DNA from: Serratia nevei
GTDB lineage: Bacteria > Pseudomonadota > Gammaproteobacteria > Enterobacterales > Enterobacteriaceae
DNA length: 37,064 bases
Assembly (NCBI RefSeq): GCF_024160145.1
Contig: NZ_JAMYWQ010000045.1
Span: forward strand, 1 to 37,064
Direction: 5' to 3'
A model generated the notes under the pieces. That model saw nothing but the letters and a program-made list of their open reading frames with translations, was not told where the DNA came from and did no database searches. The translations under genes and the position numbers were made by a program. This document shows positions 27,906-37,062 of the stretch, one piece after another; positions within the stretch are counted from its first letter, which is position 1; each line of letters opens with the position of its first letter.

Positions 27906-29720
27906 ATGATTAACCCAACCTTGTCCCGTGTCACACAGCGCATCATCCACCGTTCCCAGGCCAGCCGCGCCGCCTATCTGGCGCGTATCGAAGCGGCCCG
28001 TTCCCAAACCGTCCACCGCGCGCAGCTGGCCTGCGGCAACCTGGCCCACGGCTTCGCCGCCTGCCAGCCCGATGACAAGACGGCGCTGAAAAACATGGTG
28101 CGCAGCGATATCGCCATCATCACCGCCTACAACGACATGCTGTCGGCCCACCAGCCGTACGAACACTACCCGCAGCGGCTGAAACAGGCGCTGCAGGCGG
28201 TGGGCGCCGTGGGCCAGGTGGCCGGCGGCGTGCCGGCGATGTGCGACGGCGTGACGCAGGGGCAGGACGGCATGGAGCTGTCGTTGATGAGCCGTGACGT
28301 GATCGCCATGTCGGCCGCCGTCGGCCTGTCGCACAACATGTTCGACGGCGCGCTGTTCCTCGGCATCTGCGACAAGATCGTGCCCGGGCTGGTGATGGCC
28401 GCCCTCTCCTTCGGCCACCTGCCCGCGCTGTTCGTGCCGGCCGGCCCGATGAGCAGCGGTTTGCCCAACAAGGAAAAGGTGCGCGTGCGCCAGCTGTACG
28501 CCGAGGGCAAGGCCGACCGCCTGGCGCTGCTGGAAGCCGAGGCCGCGTCCTATCACGGCATCGGCACCTGCACCTTCTACGGCACCGCCAACACCAACCA
28601 GATGGTGATGGAAGTAATGGGCCTGCACCTGCCGGGCGCTTCTTTCGTGCATCCGGACACGCCGCTGCGCGACGCGCTGAACGACGCCGCCGCGCGCCAG
28701 GTGACCCGGCTGACCGACACCGCCGGCAACTACCTGCCGATCGGCCGCCTGGTGGACGAGAAAGTGGTGGTAAACGGCATCGTCTCGCTGCTGGCCACCG
28801 GCGGCTCCACCAACCTCACCATGCATCTGGTGGCAATGGCGCGCGCAGCGGGCATCATCATTACCTGGGACGATTTCTCGGAGCTGTCGGAGGCGGTGCC
28901 GCTGCTGTGCCGTATCTATCCGAACGGCCCGGCCGACATCAACCAGTTCCAGGCCGCCGGCGGCGTGCCGCTGGTGGTGCGCGAGCTGCTGCAACACGGG
29001 CTGCTGCACGAAGACGTGCACACCGTGGCCGGTTTCGGCCTGCACCGCTACACCCAGGAACCCTGGCTGGATAACGGCCAGCTGGTGTGGCGCGAAGGCG
29101 TGGCCGGCTCGCTCGACGCCAGCGTGATCGCCAGCGTTGCTCAGCCGTTTGAGCATCACGGCGGCACCAAAGTGATGGCCGGCAATCTGGGCCGTGCGGT
29201 GATGAAAACCTCGGCGGTGCCCGCCGACAACCAGATTATCGAAGCGCCGGCGGTGGTGTTCGACTGCCAGCACGACATCGTGCCGGCGTTCGAAGCCGGC
29301 AAGCTGGATCGCGATTGCGTGGTGGTGGTGCGCTTCCAGGGGCCGCAGGCCAACGGCATGCCGGAGCTGCACAAGCTGATGCCGCCGCTGGGCGTGCTGA
29401 TGGATCGCGGCTTCAAAGTGGCGCTGGTGACCGACGGCCGCCTGTCAGGCGCCTCCGGCAAGGTGCCTTCCGCCATCCACGTCACCCCGGAAGCCTATAG
29501 CGGCGGCCTGCTGGCGAAAGTGCGCGACGGCGATCCGATCCGCGTCAACGGCCGCAGCGGCGAGCTGCAGGTACTGGTCGACGCCGACGAACTGGCGCGG
29601 CGCACGCCATGCCAACCCGATCTGAGCGCAGAACACATCGGCTGCGGCCGCGAGCTGTTCGGCGCGCTGCGCAGCCAGCTGTCCGGCGCCGAACAGGGCG
29701 CCTGCTGCATCACATTTTAA
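27906..29720 (+). CDS. edd: 6-Phosphogluconate dehydratase
   Basis: Dehydrates 6-phosphogluconate to 2-keto-3-deoxy-6-phosphogluconate, the first step specific to the Entner-Doudoroff pathway, with an iron-sulphur cluster. The 604 residues show the IlvD/Edd signatures: [20 protein letters not shown], the cluster region [30 protein letters not shown], and the C-terminal [20 protein letters not shown]. Length is essentially that of E. coli Edd (603). GAGGAAGG precedes the ATG closely. The gene lies 97 bp after gntU and 54 bp before eda, and unlike in E. coli it is not preceded by zwf. Confidence 0.97.
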   Translation: MINPTLSRVTQRIIHRSQASRAAYLARIEAARSQTVHRAQLACGNLAHGFAACQPDDKTALKNMVRSDIAIITAYNDMLSAHQPYEHYPQRLKQALQAVGAVGQVAGGVPAMCDGVTQGQDGMELSLMSRDVIAMSAAVGLSHNMFDGALFLGICDKIVPGLVMAALSFGHLPALFVPAGPMSSGLPNKEKVRVRQLYAEGKADRLALLEAEAASYHGIGTCTFYGTANTNQMVMEVMGLHLPGASFVHPDTPLRDALNDAAARQVTRLTDTAGNYLPIGRLVDEKVVVNGIVSLLATGGSTNLTMHLVAMARAAGIIITWDDFSELSEAVPLLCRIYPNGPADINQFQAAGGVPLVVRELLQHGLLHEDVHTVAGFGLHRYTQEPWLDNGQLVWREGVAGSLDASVIASVAQPFEHHGGTKVMAGNLGRAVMKTSAVPADNQIIEAPAVVFDCQHDIVPAFEAGKLDRDCVVVVRFQGPQANGMPELHKLMPPLGVLMDRGFKVALVTDGRLSGASGKVPSAIHVTPEAYSGGLLAKVRDGDPIRVNGRSGELQVLVDADELARRTPCQPDLSAEHIGCGRELFGALRSQLSGAEQGACCITF

Positions 29721-29774
29721 TCGATAGCCTGGCCGCATCGCCGCCTGGCGGCGGCCACAGAGGAGAACGTCATC

Positions 29775-30416
29775 ATGAACAAATGGAAAACAAGCGCCGA
29801 GCAGATCCTGACGGCGGGGCCGGTGGTGCCGGTCATCGTGATCAACCAGCTGGAACATGCGGTGCCGCTGGCGAAAGCGCTGGTCGCCGGCGGCGTGCGG
29901 GTGCTGGAAGTGACGCTGCGCACCGCCTGCGCCCTGGACGCCATTCGCGCCATCGCCCAAGAAGTGCCGGAAGCGATCATCGGCGCCGGTACGGTGATCA
30001 ACCCGCAGCAGCTGCGTGAAGTGACCGAGGCCGGTGCGCAGTTCGCCATCAGCCCGGGGCTGACCGACGAGCTGCTCAAGGCGGCCACCGCCGGGTCCAT
30101 TCCGCTTATTCCAGGCATCAGCACCGTTTCCGAGCTGATGTTGGGCATGGATTACGGCCTGCGCGAGTTTAAATTCTTCCCGGCGGAAGCCAACGGCGGC
30201 GTAAAAGCGCTGCAGGCGATCGGCGGCCCGTTCCCGCAGGTGCGCTTCTGCCCGACCGGCGGCATCTCGCCGGACAACTACCGCAGCTATCTGGCGCTGA
30301 AAAGCGTGCTGTGTATCGGCGGATCCTGGCTGGTGCCGGCGGACGCGCTGGCAAGCGGCGACTATGCCCGCATCACCGAACTGGCGCGCGCCGCCGTCGC
30401 GGGCGCCCAGGCCTGA
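29775..30416 (+). CDS. eda: KHG/KDPG aldolase
   Basis: Cleaves 2-keto-3-deoxy-6-phosphogluconate to pyruvate and glyceraldehyde 3-phosphate, completing the Entner-Doudoroff route; it also acts on 2-keto-4-hydroxyglutarate. The 213 residues equal the E. coli length. Visible are the active-site Glu in RVLEVTLRT (about residue 45), [11 protein letters not shown], the Schiff-base Lys in [14 protein letters not shown] (about 133) and the phosphate-binding [18 protein letters not shown] lies upstream of ATG 29775. The stop codon is separated from the convergent aceK stop codon by a single base, so no terminator fits between them. Confidence 0.98.
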   Translation: MNKWKTSAEQILTAGPVVPVIVINQLEHAVPLAKALVAGGVRVLEVTLRTACALDAIRAIAQEVPEAIIGAGTVINPQQLREVTEAGAQFAISPGLTDELLKAATAGSIPLIPGISTVSELMLGMDYGLREFKFFPAEANGGVKALQAIGGPFPQVRFCPTGGISPDNYRSYLALKSVLCIGGSWLVPADALASGDYARITELARAAVAGAQA

Positions 30417-30417
30417 T

Positions 30418-32172
30418 TTACATCGCAGCGGTGGCGGCCGGCAGCGCCGCCCCGCTGCGCTGGCTGAACCGCTGCTTCTTGCGGTAAGCGAACACGTCTT
30501 CCACGTGCCCCTCGCGGATGCGCTGCTGCAACCCGCGCCAATACTCCGCGGTAAACAGATCGCTGTGCAGCTCTTCAAACACCTGCCGAATGCGCCGATC
30601 GCCGCACAGGAAGTGGCGGAACTCCTCCGGGAACACGTCGTTGGGCGCGATGCTGTACCACGGCTCACTGGCCAGCTCGTCCTCCGGATAACGCGGCGGC
30701 GGAATGTCGCGGAAGTTAACCTCGGTCATGTAGCAAATCTCGTCGTAGTCGTAGAACACCACCCGCCCGTGGCGCGTCACGCCGAAGTTCTTGAACAGCA
30801 TGTCGCCGGGGAAGATATTGGCGGCGGCCAGCTGCTTGATGGCATTGCCGTACTCTTCGATCGCATCGCGCATCTGCTGGTCGTTGGCCTGCTCCAGATA
30901 CAGGTTCAGCGGCGTCATGCGCCGTTCCATATACAGGTGCTTGATCACGATGCGATCGCCGAGATCTTCCAGCTTGCCCGGCACTTCGCGCCGTAGCTCC
31001 GCCAACAGCTCTGGGCTGAGGCGCACCTTGTCGACGACGAAATTCTCATACTCCTGGGTATCCGCCATGCGCCCGACGCGATCGTGCTCTTTCACCAGCT
31101 GATAGCAGGCCATCACCTGCGCCTGCGTCACCTCTTTTTGCGGGGCGAACTCGTCCTTGATCACTTTGAATACCCGATCGAAGGACGGCAGGGTGAACAC
31201 CAGCATCACCATGCCCTTCACCCCCGGCGCGATGATAAATTGCTCCTGCGACTGCGCCATAAAGGTCAGGTATTCGCGATAGCATTCGGTTTTGCCGTGC
31301 TTCTGGCAGCCGATCGCCATGTACAGCTCGGCGGTGGTTTTGCCCGGCAGGATCTCACGCAGCCACTCCACCATCGCCGCCGGCAGCGGCGCGTAGACCA
31401 TGAAATAAGAACGGGCGAAGCCGAAGACGATGCTGGCCTCGGCCTTACCGGTCAGGCAGGCGTCGATAAACAGCGCGCCCGATTCGCTGTGGTGGATAGG
31501 CAGCAAGAACGGATAAACGCCGTCGGCCAGACGCAGCTTGCCGACCAGCCAGGCGGCCTTGTTGCGGTAGAACAGTTCGTTGGCGATCTGGAAGGTTGCC
31601 CCCGCCAGCTGCTGCGGGCTGAAGGCGCGTTGCAGCGCCTGAGTGATGTAGCGAATATCGCGCGTCAAATCCTCCCACGGCAGCCGCAGCGGCAGATCGC
31701 TCAGCACGCTGCGCAGCATCGCCGGCAGATCGCCATTGGGCGTGAAATCGCGCGCCAGCGGACGCGGGATGTCGCGAAAGCGCCGTTCCGGCTGCGAACT
31801 GAACACGAACAGCTTGTCCGGCGTCAGATCGCGGTGCTTGAACAGCCGGCAGTAGACCGAGTTAAAGAAGCTTTCGGCGATCTCGAAACGCGGATAGTCC
31901 GGCAGCAGGTCGATATAAACCGCTTTGACTCGGCTGGGGAAGTCGGCGTCGAAGTATTTCTGCCCGGTGATGCATTTGAGCTGCTCCACCACCAGGCCGA
32001 CGTGATGGTCGTACAGATGGATGCGCTTTTTCATCGCCTGCTGCACCGCCGGCCAGTCAGCCTGCTCGAAGCGCTGCTGCGCGCCGGCGGTCACTTCCAG
32101 AAAGCGGCCGTACTGCGCATCGAAGCCCTGCAGGATCGTCTGTGCGATCAACAACTCCAGTTTTGCCGCCAT
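30418..32172 (-). CDS. aceK: Isocitrate dehydrogenase kinase/phosphatase
   Basis: Bifunctional enzyme that inactivates isocitrate dehydrogenase by phosphorylation, and reactivates it, so that isocitrate enters the glyoxylate shunt during growth on acetate. The 584 residues cover both the N-terminal regulatory region ([20 protein letters not shown]) and the C-terminal kinase-like domain ([46 protein letters not shown], carrying probable catalytic and metal-binding Asp residues). E. coli AceK is 578. ATG 32172 (MAAKLELL) was chosen over ATG 32205, because the latter lies inside a terminator-like hairpin and would add a non-conserved [10 protein letters not shown] leader. It is the third gene of aceBAK. 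Confidence 0.96.
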   Translation of the reverse strand: MAAKLELLIAQTILQGFDAQYGRFLEVTAGAQQRFEQADWPAVQQAMKKRIHLYDHHVGLVVEQLKCITGQKYFDADFPSRVKAVYIDLLPDYPRFEIAESFFNSVYCRLFKHRDLTPDKLFVFSSQPERRFRDIPRPLARDFTPNGDLPAMLRSVLSDLPLRLPWEDLTRDIRYITQALQRAFSPQQLAGATFQIANELFYRNKAAWLVGKLRLADGVYPFLLPIHHSESGALFIDACLTGKAEASIVFGFARSYFMVYAPLPAAMVEWLREILPGKTTAELYMAIGCQKHGKTECYREYLTFMAQSQEQFIIAPGVKGMVMLVFTLPSFDRVFKVIKDEFAPQKEVTQAQVMACYQLVKEHDRVGRMADTQEYENFVVDKVRLSPELLAELRREVPGKLEDLGDRIVIKHLYMERRMTPLNLYLEQANDQQMRDAIEEYGNAIKQLAAANIFPGDMLFKNFGVTRHGRVVFYDYDEICYMTEVNFRDIPPPRYPEDELASEPWYSIAPNDVFPEEFRHFLCGDRRIRQVFEELHSDLFTAEYWRGLQQRIREGHVEDVFAYRKKQRFSQRSGAALPAATAAM

Positions 32173-32185
32173 CCTTACCCCCGCC

Positions 32186-32212
32186 AGAAAAAGAAGCCTG
32201 CGCATGCAGGCT
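32186..32212 (-). terminator. Terminator-like attenuator between aceA and aceK
   Basis: On the minus strand a 7-bp stem AGCCTGC/GCAGGCT with an ATGC loop is followed directly by TCTTTTTCT, the form of an intrinsic terminator. It lies 29 bp after the aceA stop and 22 bp before the aceK start. Partial termination here would explain the much lower aceK expression known for this operon in E. coli. Confidence 0.75.
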
Positions 32213-32241
32213 CCGGGTGAAACGTCTTCAAGCTTGCCGCA

Positions 32242-33549
32242 TCAGAACTGCTGTTCTTCCGTCGAACCGGTCAGCGCGGTGACCGAAGAGGCGCCGCCCT
32301 GAATGACGGTGGTGACCTTGTCGAAGTAGCCGGTACCCACCTCCTGCTGGTGCGACGCAAAGGTGTAGCCGCGATCCACCGCGGCGAACTCCGCCTGCTG
32401 CACCTTCTCGACGTAGTGTTTCATGCCCTCGCCCTGCGCATAGGCGTGCGCCAGGTCGAACATGTTGAACCACATGCTGTGGATGCCCGCCAGCGTGATG
32501 AACTGATACTTGTAGCCCATGTCCGACAGCGCCTGCTGGAAGCGAGCGATGGTCTGATCGTCGAGGTTCTTCTTCCAGTTGAACGATGGCGAGCAGTTGT
32601 AGGCCAACAGCTTGCCCGGGTATTTGGCGTGGATGGCGTCGGCGAAGCGCTGGGCGGCATCCAGATCCGGCGTTGAGGTTTCGCACCACACCATATCCGC
32701 GTAAGGGGCGTAAGCCAGGCCGCGGCTGATCGCCTGCTCGACGCCGGCATGGGTACGGAAGAAGCCTTCCGCCGTGCGCTCGCCGGTGATGAAGGCGCTG
32801 TCATACGGATCGCAATCGGAGGTCAGTAGGTCGGCCGCGTCGGCGTCGGTGCGGGCGATCACCAGCGTCGGCACGCCGAGCACGTCGGCCGCCAGGCGCG
32901 CGGCGACCAGTTTCTGGATCGCTTCTTGCGTCGGCACCAGCACTTTGCCACCCATGTGGCCGCATTTCTTCACCGCCGCCAGCTGATCTTCGAAGTGCAC
33001 CCCGGCGGCGCCGGCGGTGATCATCGCTTTCATCAGTTCGAAGGCGTTCAGCACGCCGCCGAAGCCGGCTTCCGCATCGGCGACGATCGGCAGGAAATAA
33101 TCGGTGTAGCCTTTGCTGCCCGGCTCAATCTGGTTAGCCCATTGGATCTGATCGGCGCGGCGGAAGGTATTGTTGATGCGCTCGACGACCTTCGGCACCG
33201 AGTCCACCGGATACAGCGACTGGTCAGGGTACATGGCCGCCGCGCTGTTGGCGTCTGCCGCCACCTGCCAGCCGGACAGGTAGATAGCCTCGACGCCGGC
33301 TTTGGCCTGCTGCAGCGCCTGGCCGCCGGTCAGCGCGCCCAGGCAGTTCACGTAGCCTTTGCGCGCCTTGCCGTTCAACAATGCCCACAGTTTGGCGGCG
33401 CCGTTTTGCGCCAGGGTGCATTCCGGGTTGACCGAACCGCGCAGGTTGATCACGTCTTCGGCGCTGTAAGGGCGAGTGATGCCTTCCCAACGGGCCGATT
33501 TCCATTCCTGTTCCAGCTGCTGGATCTGTTGAGAGCGAGAGGTAGACAT
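32242..33549 (-). CDS. aceA: Isocitrate lyase
   Basis: Splits isocitrate to succinate and glyoxylate, the first glyoxylate-shunt step. The 435-residue product (E. coli 434) contains the catalytic signature [11 protein letters not shown] near residue 195, the metal-binding region [20 protein letters not shown], and [10 protein letters not shown], which closes the active site. AAAGGA lies 8 nt before ATG 33549. It is the middle gene of aceBAK, 41 bp after aceB and 69 bp before aceK. No truncation or odd residue was noticed. Confidence 0.98.
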   Translation of the reverse strand: MSTSRSQQIQQLEQEWKSARWEGITRPYSAEDVINLRGSVNPECTLAQNGAAKLWALLNGKARKGYVNCLGALTGGQALQQAKAGVEAIYLSGWQVAADANSAAAMYPDQSLYPVDSVPKVVERINNTFRRADQIQWANQIEPGSKGYTDYFLPIVADAEAGFGGVLNAFELMKAMITAGAAGVHFEDQLAAVKKCGHMGGKVLVPTQEAIQKLVAARLAADVLGVPTLVIARTDADAADLLTSDCDPYDSAFITGERTAEGFFRTHAGVEQAISRGLAYAPYADMVWCETSTPDLDAAQRFADAIHAKYPGKLLAYNCSPSFNWKKNLDDQTIARFQQALSDMGYKYQFITLAGIHSMWFNMFDLAHAYAQGEGMKHYVEKVQQAEFAAVDRGYTFASHQQEVGTGYFDKVTTVIQGGASSVTALTGSTEEQQF

Positions 33550-33590
33550 AATTTTTATCCTTTCAGTCGTGTAGGGTTGATTGGGAAAAT

Positions 33591-35189
33591 TCAGGCCAGC
33601 AGCGCATAGCCGGGCAGCGTCAGGAAATCGATTAATTCATCTTGTGTGGTGATGCGCTCCATCAGGCGCGCCGCCTCTTCGAACCGGCCGGCGTTAAAGC
33701 GCGCTTCCCCCACTTCTTCACGCACCACCAACATCTCTTCTTGCAGCATCTGGCGGAACAGCGCCTTGGTGACCGGGCGCCCGTCGCTCAGGCTCTTCTC
33801 ATGGTGGATCCACTGCCAGATAGACGTACGGGAGATCTCCGCCGTCGCCGCATCTTCCATCAAACCGTAAATCGGTACGCAACCGTTGCCGGAGATCCAG
33901 GCTTCGATGTACTGCACCGCCACGCGGATATTGGCGCGCATCCCCGCTTCGGTACGCTCGCCGTCGCACGGTGCCAGCAGCTGTGCGGCGCTGATCGGCG
34001 CGTCTTGCTCACGCAGCACCTCCAGCTGGTTTTGGCGATCGCCCAGCGCTTTGCCGAACACCTCCATCACCGTATCCGCCAGCCCCGGGTGCGCCACCCA
34101 GGTGCCATCGTGGCCGTTGCCGGCCTCCAGCTCTTTGTCCGCCCGCACCTTGTTCAACACCCAGGCATTTTTCTCGGCGTCTTTGCTCGGGATAAACGCC
34201 GCCATACCGCCCATGGCGAACGCGCCGCGCTTATGACAGGTTTTGATCAACAGGCGCGAATAGGCGCTGAGGAAGGGTTTCTCCATGGTCACCGACTGAC
34301 GATCCGGCAGCACGCGATCGCCATGATTCTTCAGCGTTTTGATGTAGCTGAAGATGTAATCCCAGCGGCCGCAGTTCAGGCCGACGATGTGATCGCGCAG
34401 GTGGTAGAGGATTTCGTCCATCTGGAATACCGCCGGCAGGGTTTCGATCAGCACGGTCGCTTTGATGGTGCCGCGCGGCAGATCGAAACGATCCTCGGTA
34501 AAGCTGAAGACATCGCTCCACCAGGCCGCCTCTTCCCAGGACTGGGTTTTCGGCAGGTAGAAATACGGGCCGCTGCCCTTGGCCAACAGCTGGCGATAGT
34601 TGTGGTAGAAATACAGCGCAAAATCGAACAGGCCGCCAGGAATAGCTTCATCGCGCCACAGCACGTGTTTTTCCGGCAGATGCAGGCCGCGCACGCGGGC
34701 GATCAACACCGCCGGGTTCGGTTTCAACTGGTAGATTTTGCCGGCTTCATTGGTGTAGGAAATGGTGCCGTTAACCGCATCGTGCAGGTTGATTTGGCCG
34801 TCGATGACTTTGTCCCAACTTGGCGCCAGCGAGTCTTCGAAGTCCGCCATGAACACTTTTACGTTGGCGTTCAACGCATTGATCACCATCTTGCGCTCAA
34901 CCGGCCCGGTGATCTCGACCCGGCGGTCACGCAGATCCTGCGGAATGCCGCGGATCTGCCAGTCACCCTCACGAATGGAAGTGGTTTCCGAAATAAAGCC
35001 GGGCAGTTCGCCGCGATCGATATTTTGCTGCCAGCGGACACGCGCCGCCAGCAGCTCGTTGCGCCGCGGCGTGAATTTCCCCACCAGTTCCGCCAGGAAT
35101 TCAACCGCTTCATCCGTCAACACCTGGCGCTCCGCTGCGGCAAAACCCTGCGTAAACCTTAATTCCGTGCCTGCTATCTGTTGTGTCAT
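33591..35189 (-). CDS. aceB: Malate synthase A
   Basis: Condenses glyoxylate with acetyl-CoA to malate, the second glyoxylate-shunt step. The 532 residues (E. coli 533) include the malate synthase signature [34 protein letters not shown] near 110-125, and [17 protein letters not shown] near the C-terminus with a catalytic Asp/Glu region. AAGGAG precedes ATG 35189. It is first in the aceBAK operon, with its promoter, IclR box and IHF site about 110-200 bp upstream. The start [12 protein letters not shown] fits the orthologues. Confidence 0.98.
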   Translation of the reverse strand: MTQQIAGTELRFTQGFAAAERQVLTDEAVEFLAELVGKFTPRRNELLAARVRWQQNIDRGELPGFISETTSIREGDWQIRGIPQDLRDRRVEITGPVERKMVINALNANVKVFMADFEDSLAPSWDKVIDGQINLHDAVNGTISYTNEAGKIYQLKPNPAVLIARVRGLHLPEKHVLWRDEAIPGGLFDFALYFYHNYRQLLAKGSGPYFYLPKTQSWEEAAWWSDVFSFTEDRFDLPRGTIKATVLIETLPAVFQMDEILYHLRDHIVGLNCGRWDYIFSYIKTLKNHGDRVLPDRQSVTMEKPFLSAYSRLLIKTCHKRGAFAMGGMAAFIPSKDAEKNAWVLNKVRADKELEAGNGHDGTWVAHPGLADTVMEVFGKALGDRQNQLEVLREQDAPISAAQLLAPCDGERTEAGMRANIRVAVQYIEAWISGNGCVPIYGLMEDAATAEISRTSIWQWIHHEKSLSDGRPVTKALFRQMLQEEMLVVREEVGEARFNAGRFEEAARLMERITTQDELIDFLTLPGYALLA

Positions 35190-35307
35190 GACCTTGCTCC
35201 TTCCCGTCGTTGCGCCCGAGCGACCGGCGCATTTTCATCAGAAATCACTGTGGATCAGGGCGGATGAAACGATCCCAAACTGGTCAGATCTCATCCCGAT
35301 AGCTCTA

Positions 35308-35335
35308 AGAATACTCAACAAAAAATAAAAATCAA
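35308..35335 (-). promoter_or_regulatory. Candidate aceBAK promoter
   Basis: On the minus strand TTGATT (35330-35335) is followed after 16 bp by TATTCT (35308-35313), with an AT-rich spacer. The surrounding bases closely resemble the E. coli aceB promoter as I remember it. The predicted start near 35301 gives a leader of about 111 nt. Confidence 0.65.
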
Positions 35336-35347
35336 AAACCATTTCCA
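35333..35347 (-). promoter_or_regulatory. Candidate IclR operator of aceBAK
   Basis: TGGAAATGGTTTTTG on the minus strand has a perfect left IclR half site (TGGAAAT) and a degenerate right half, overlapping the first bases of the -35 hexamer. The same half-site arrangement occurs at E. coli aceB, where IclR represses. Confidence 0.7.
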
Positions 35348-35379
35348 TTTTATTATTAAATATTTTATTAACACTTTAT

Positions 35380-35392
35380 TATCAAACTGTTA
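35380..35392 (+). promoter_or_regulatory. Candidate IHF site upstream of aceB
   Basis: TATCAAACTGTTA matches the IHF consensus WATCAANNNNTTR at every defined position, in an AT-rich tract about 80-90 bp upstream of the predicted aceB start. IHF is known to activate aceBAK in E. coli by opposing IclR. Confidence 0.6.
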
Positions 35393-35563
35393 GGTAAAAT
35401 AACAACGCTAGCAGGTAAGGAAATCGCTTCCAGCAACTTGACGAGCACGTGCTAATACCTTGTTAAACAATGGGTTTTAGGGCGGAGTGACGGAGAAAAA
35501 GAGGATCGTGCAGAGGATCAGCGGCGCGGCGGCCTCGATTCAGCCGCCGGCGAGCAGAAAAAA
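35393..35563. other. Region between aceB control sites and the metA stop
   Basis: No gene is supported. After the metA stop (minus strand) there is a short T6 run and then GC-rich sequence GGCGGC...GCCGCC that could fold, but without a following U-tract. A 10-bp palindrome AGCACGTGCT lies at 35444-35453, and GAGGATC is repeated directly at 35501 and 35513. Confidence 0.35.
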
Positions 35564-36493
35564 TCAGTCGAGCGTCGGATTCATATGGCGCAGATCGTAC
35601 GGCGTGATCTGGTAGACGTAATAGTTGAGCCAGTTGGAAAACAGCAGATGGCCATGGCTGCGCCAGGTGGCTTTCGGTGTCAGTGCGGGGTTGTCATCGG
35701 GGAAATAGTTGAGCGGTACGGCGGGATCGAGGCCTGCATCGTTATCGCGACAATACTCCCCCGCCAGGGTCAACGCATCATACTCCGGATGGCCGGTGAC
35801 AAACGCCAGCCGCTTATCCCTGCTGGCGAACAGGTAGGCGCCGGCCTGCTCGGATTCAGCCAGAATATCCAGGTCGGTATAGTGGCGAATCACCTCGGTC
35901 GGGAAATCGGCATAGCGTGAATGCGGCGCCAGGAAGCTTTCGTCGAAGCCGCGCGTCAGCAACGCATGCTGCTGCAGCGTTTGGTGCGGATACACGCCGG
36001 AGAGCTTCACCTCGCGCGTCATCTTGGGAATGCCGTACAGGATGTTCAACGCCGCCTGGACTGCCCAGCACACGAACAGCGTGGAGGTAACGTGGTTCTT
36101 GGCCCAGTCGATTACCCGTTCGATCTGCGGCCAATAGGCGACATCGCAAAAATCGACCAGCCCCAGCGGCGCGCCGGTGACGATCAGGCCATCGAAGTTC
36201 TCGTTCTGGATATCCTCGAAGTCGCAGTAAAAGTTGTTCAGATGCTCGGCCGGCGTGTTCTTCGATTCGCGGCTATCGATACGCAGCAGCTGGATATCAA
36301 TCTGCAGCGGCGAGTTGGACAGCAGGCGCAAAAACTGGTTTTCCGTTTCGATCTTCTTTGGCATCAGGTTGAGGATCAGCACTTTCAGTGGCCTGATTTC
36401 CTGTGTTTTTGCCCGTGAGGATGTCATTACGAAGACATTCTCATGGCGCAAGAAATTGACCGCAGGTAACTCATCAGGAACACGAATCGGCAT
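35564..36493 (-). CDS. metA: Homoserine O-succinyltransferase
   Basis: Succinylates homoserine from succinyl-CoA, the committed step of methionine synthesis, in the cytosol. The 309 residues equal the E. coli length and agree nearly throughout. The nucleophile Cys is in [14 protein letters not shown] (about residue 142), and the catalytic His and Glu are in [13 protein letters not shown] (about 235 and 237). The start ATG 36493 has GAGGG 8 nt upstream. Three tandem Met boxes lie 25-48 bp before it. It heads into aceB on the same strand, with 374 bp between. MetA orthologues are known for heat instability; nothing here bears on that. Confidence 0.98.
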   Translation of the reverse strand: MPIRVPDELPAVNFLRHENVFVMTSSRAKTQEIRPLKVLILNLMPKKIETENQFLRLLSNSPLQIDIQLLRIDSRESKNTPAEHLNNFYCDFEDIQNENFDGLIVTGAPLGLVDFCDVAYWPQIERVIDWAKNHVTSTLFVCWAVQAALNILYGIPKMTREVKLSGVYPHQTLQQHALLTRGFDESFLAPHSRYADFPTEVIRHYTDLDILAESEQAGAYLFASRDKRLAFVTGHPEYDALTLAGEYCRDNDAGLDPAVPLNYFPDDNPALTPKATWRSHGHLLFSNWLNYYVYQITPYDLRHMNPTLD

Positions 36494-36517
36494 TGCTTAA
36501 CCCTCACACATCCATTT

Positions 36518-36541
36518 ATACGTTTAGACTTCTAGATGCCC
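36518..36541 (-). promoter_or_regulatory. MetJ operator (three tandem Met boxes) of metA
   Basis: Reading the minus strand, GGGCATCT, AGAAGTCT and AAACGTAT lie head to tail and match the 8-bp Met box AGACGTCT at 5, 7 and 6 positions. MetJ binds such arrays cooperatively with S-adenosylmethionine. A TATAAA overlapping the last box is a likely -10. Confidence 0.8.
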
Positions 36542-36646
36542 GAAGATAGCGTTTTTTTCAGGCGCTGTCGAGTATTCGGCAGAAAGGTGAAAATGTTTCA
36601 TTGCGCGATCGGCACCAGGATATGCATAGAAGGAGTAAAAGGGATG

Positions 36647-36677
36647 AAAAGCAAAAAGGCCATCCTTGCGGATGGCC
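36647..36677 (-). terminator. Terminator of the rRNA operon
   Basis: On the minus strand an 8-bp stem GGCCATCC/GGATGGCC with a GCAA loop is followed by TTTTTGCTTTTC. It comes 15 bp after the last 5S gene. Confidence 0.85.
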
Positions 36678-36691
36678 TCTTGGCTTATTTG

Positions 36692-36811
36692 ATGCTTGGC
36701 AGTGTCCTACTCTCGCATGGGGAGACCCCACACTACCATCGGCGCTACGGCGTTTCACTTCTGAGTTCGGCATGGGGTCAGGTGGGACCACCGCGCTATT
36801 GCCGCCAAGCA
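36692..36811 (-). rRNA. rrf: 5S ribosomal RNA, distal copy
   Basis: Exactly 120 nt, starting TGCTTGGCGGCAATAGCG and ending ACTGCCAAGCAT, with the conserved core CCATGCCGAACTCAGAAGTG. It differs from the proximal copy only at nt 4 (T for C) and nt 116 (A for G). These two bases pair in helix I, so the change is compensated. It lies after the tRNA-Thr gene. Confidence 0.97.
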
Positions 36812-36839
36812 AATTCTTTTTTCTGCCGAACTTCCAAAC

Positions 36840-36857
36840 CCACTTTAAATAAAGTGG
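36840..36857 (-). other. 18-bp palindrome at the tRNA-Thr 3' trailer
   Basis: On the minus strand CCACTTTATTTAAAGTGG includes the encoded CCA end of tRNA-Thr and is fully self-complementary. It separates tRNA from 5S by 43 nt and may guide RNase processing. Confidence 0.5.
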
Positions 36858-36930
36858 TGCTGATACCCAGAGTCGAACTGGGGACCTCACCCTTACCAAG
36901 GGTGCGCTCTACCAACTGAGCCATATCAGC
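36855..36930 (-). tRNA. thrV: tRNA-Thr (GGT anticodon)
   Basis: 76 nt including an encoded CCA. Acceptor GCTGATA pairs with TATCAGC, and the D arm contains AGTTGGTAGAGC. Anticodon GGT (complement of 36895-36897) sits in the loop CTTGGTA on stem ACCCT-type pairs, and the T arm is CCCAG TTCGACT CTGGG. It lies between two 5S genes, as thrV does in rrnD of E. coli. Confidence 0.97.
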
Positions 36931-36942
36931 ACGCTTAATTTG

Positions 36943-37062
36943 ATGCCTGGCAGTGTCCTACTCTCGCATGGGGAGACCCCACACTACCATCGGCGCTACG
37001 GCGTTTCACTTCTGAGTTCGGCATGGGGTCAGGTGGGACCACCGCGCTATTGCCGCCAGGCA
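36943..37062 (-). rRNA. rrf: 5S ribosomal RNA, proximal copy
   Basis: Exactly 120 nt, starting TGCCTGGCGGCAATAGCG and ending ACTGCCAGGCAT. It carries the usual enterobacterial helix I. It is 251 bp upstream (in transcription order) of the distal copy; the 23S gene should follow beyond the right edge of the window. Confidence 0.97.

Noticed and set aside
36536-36919. Plus-strand frame starting in the metA leader and crossing the rRNA terminator, 5S and tRNA
   Set aside because: It overlaps 5S rRNA and tRNA-Thr on the opposite strand. Such frames are often annotated as hypothetical proteins in error.
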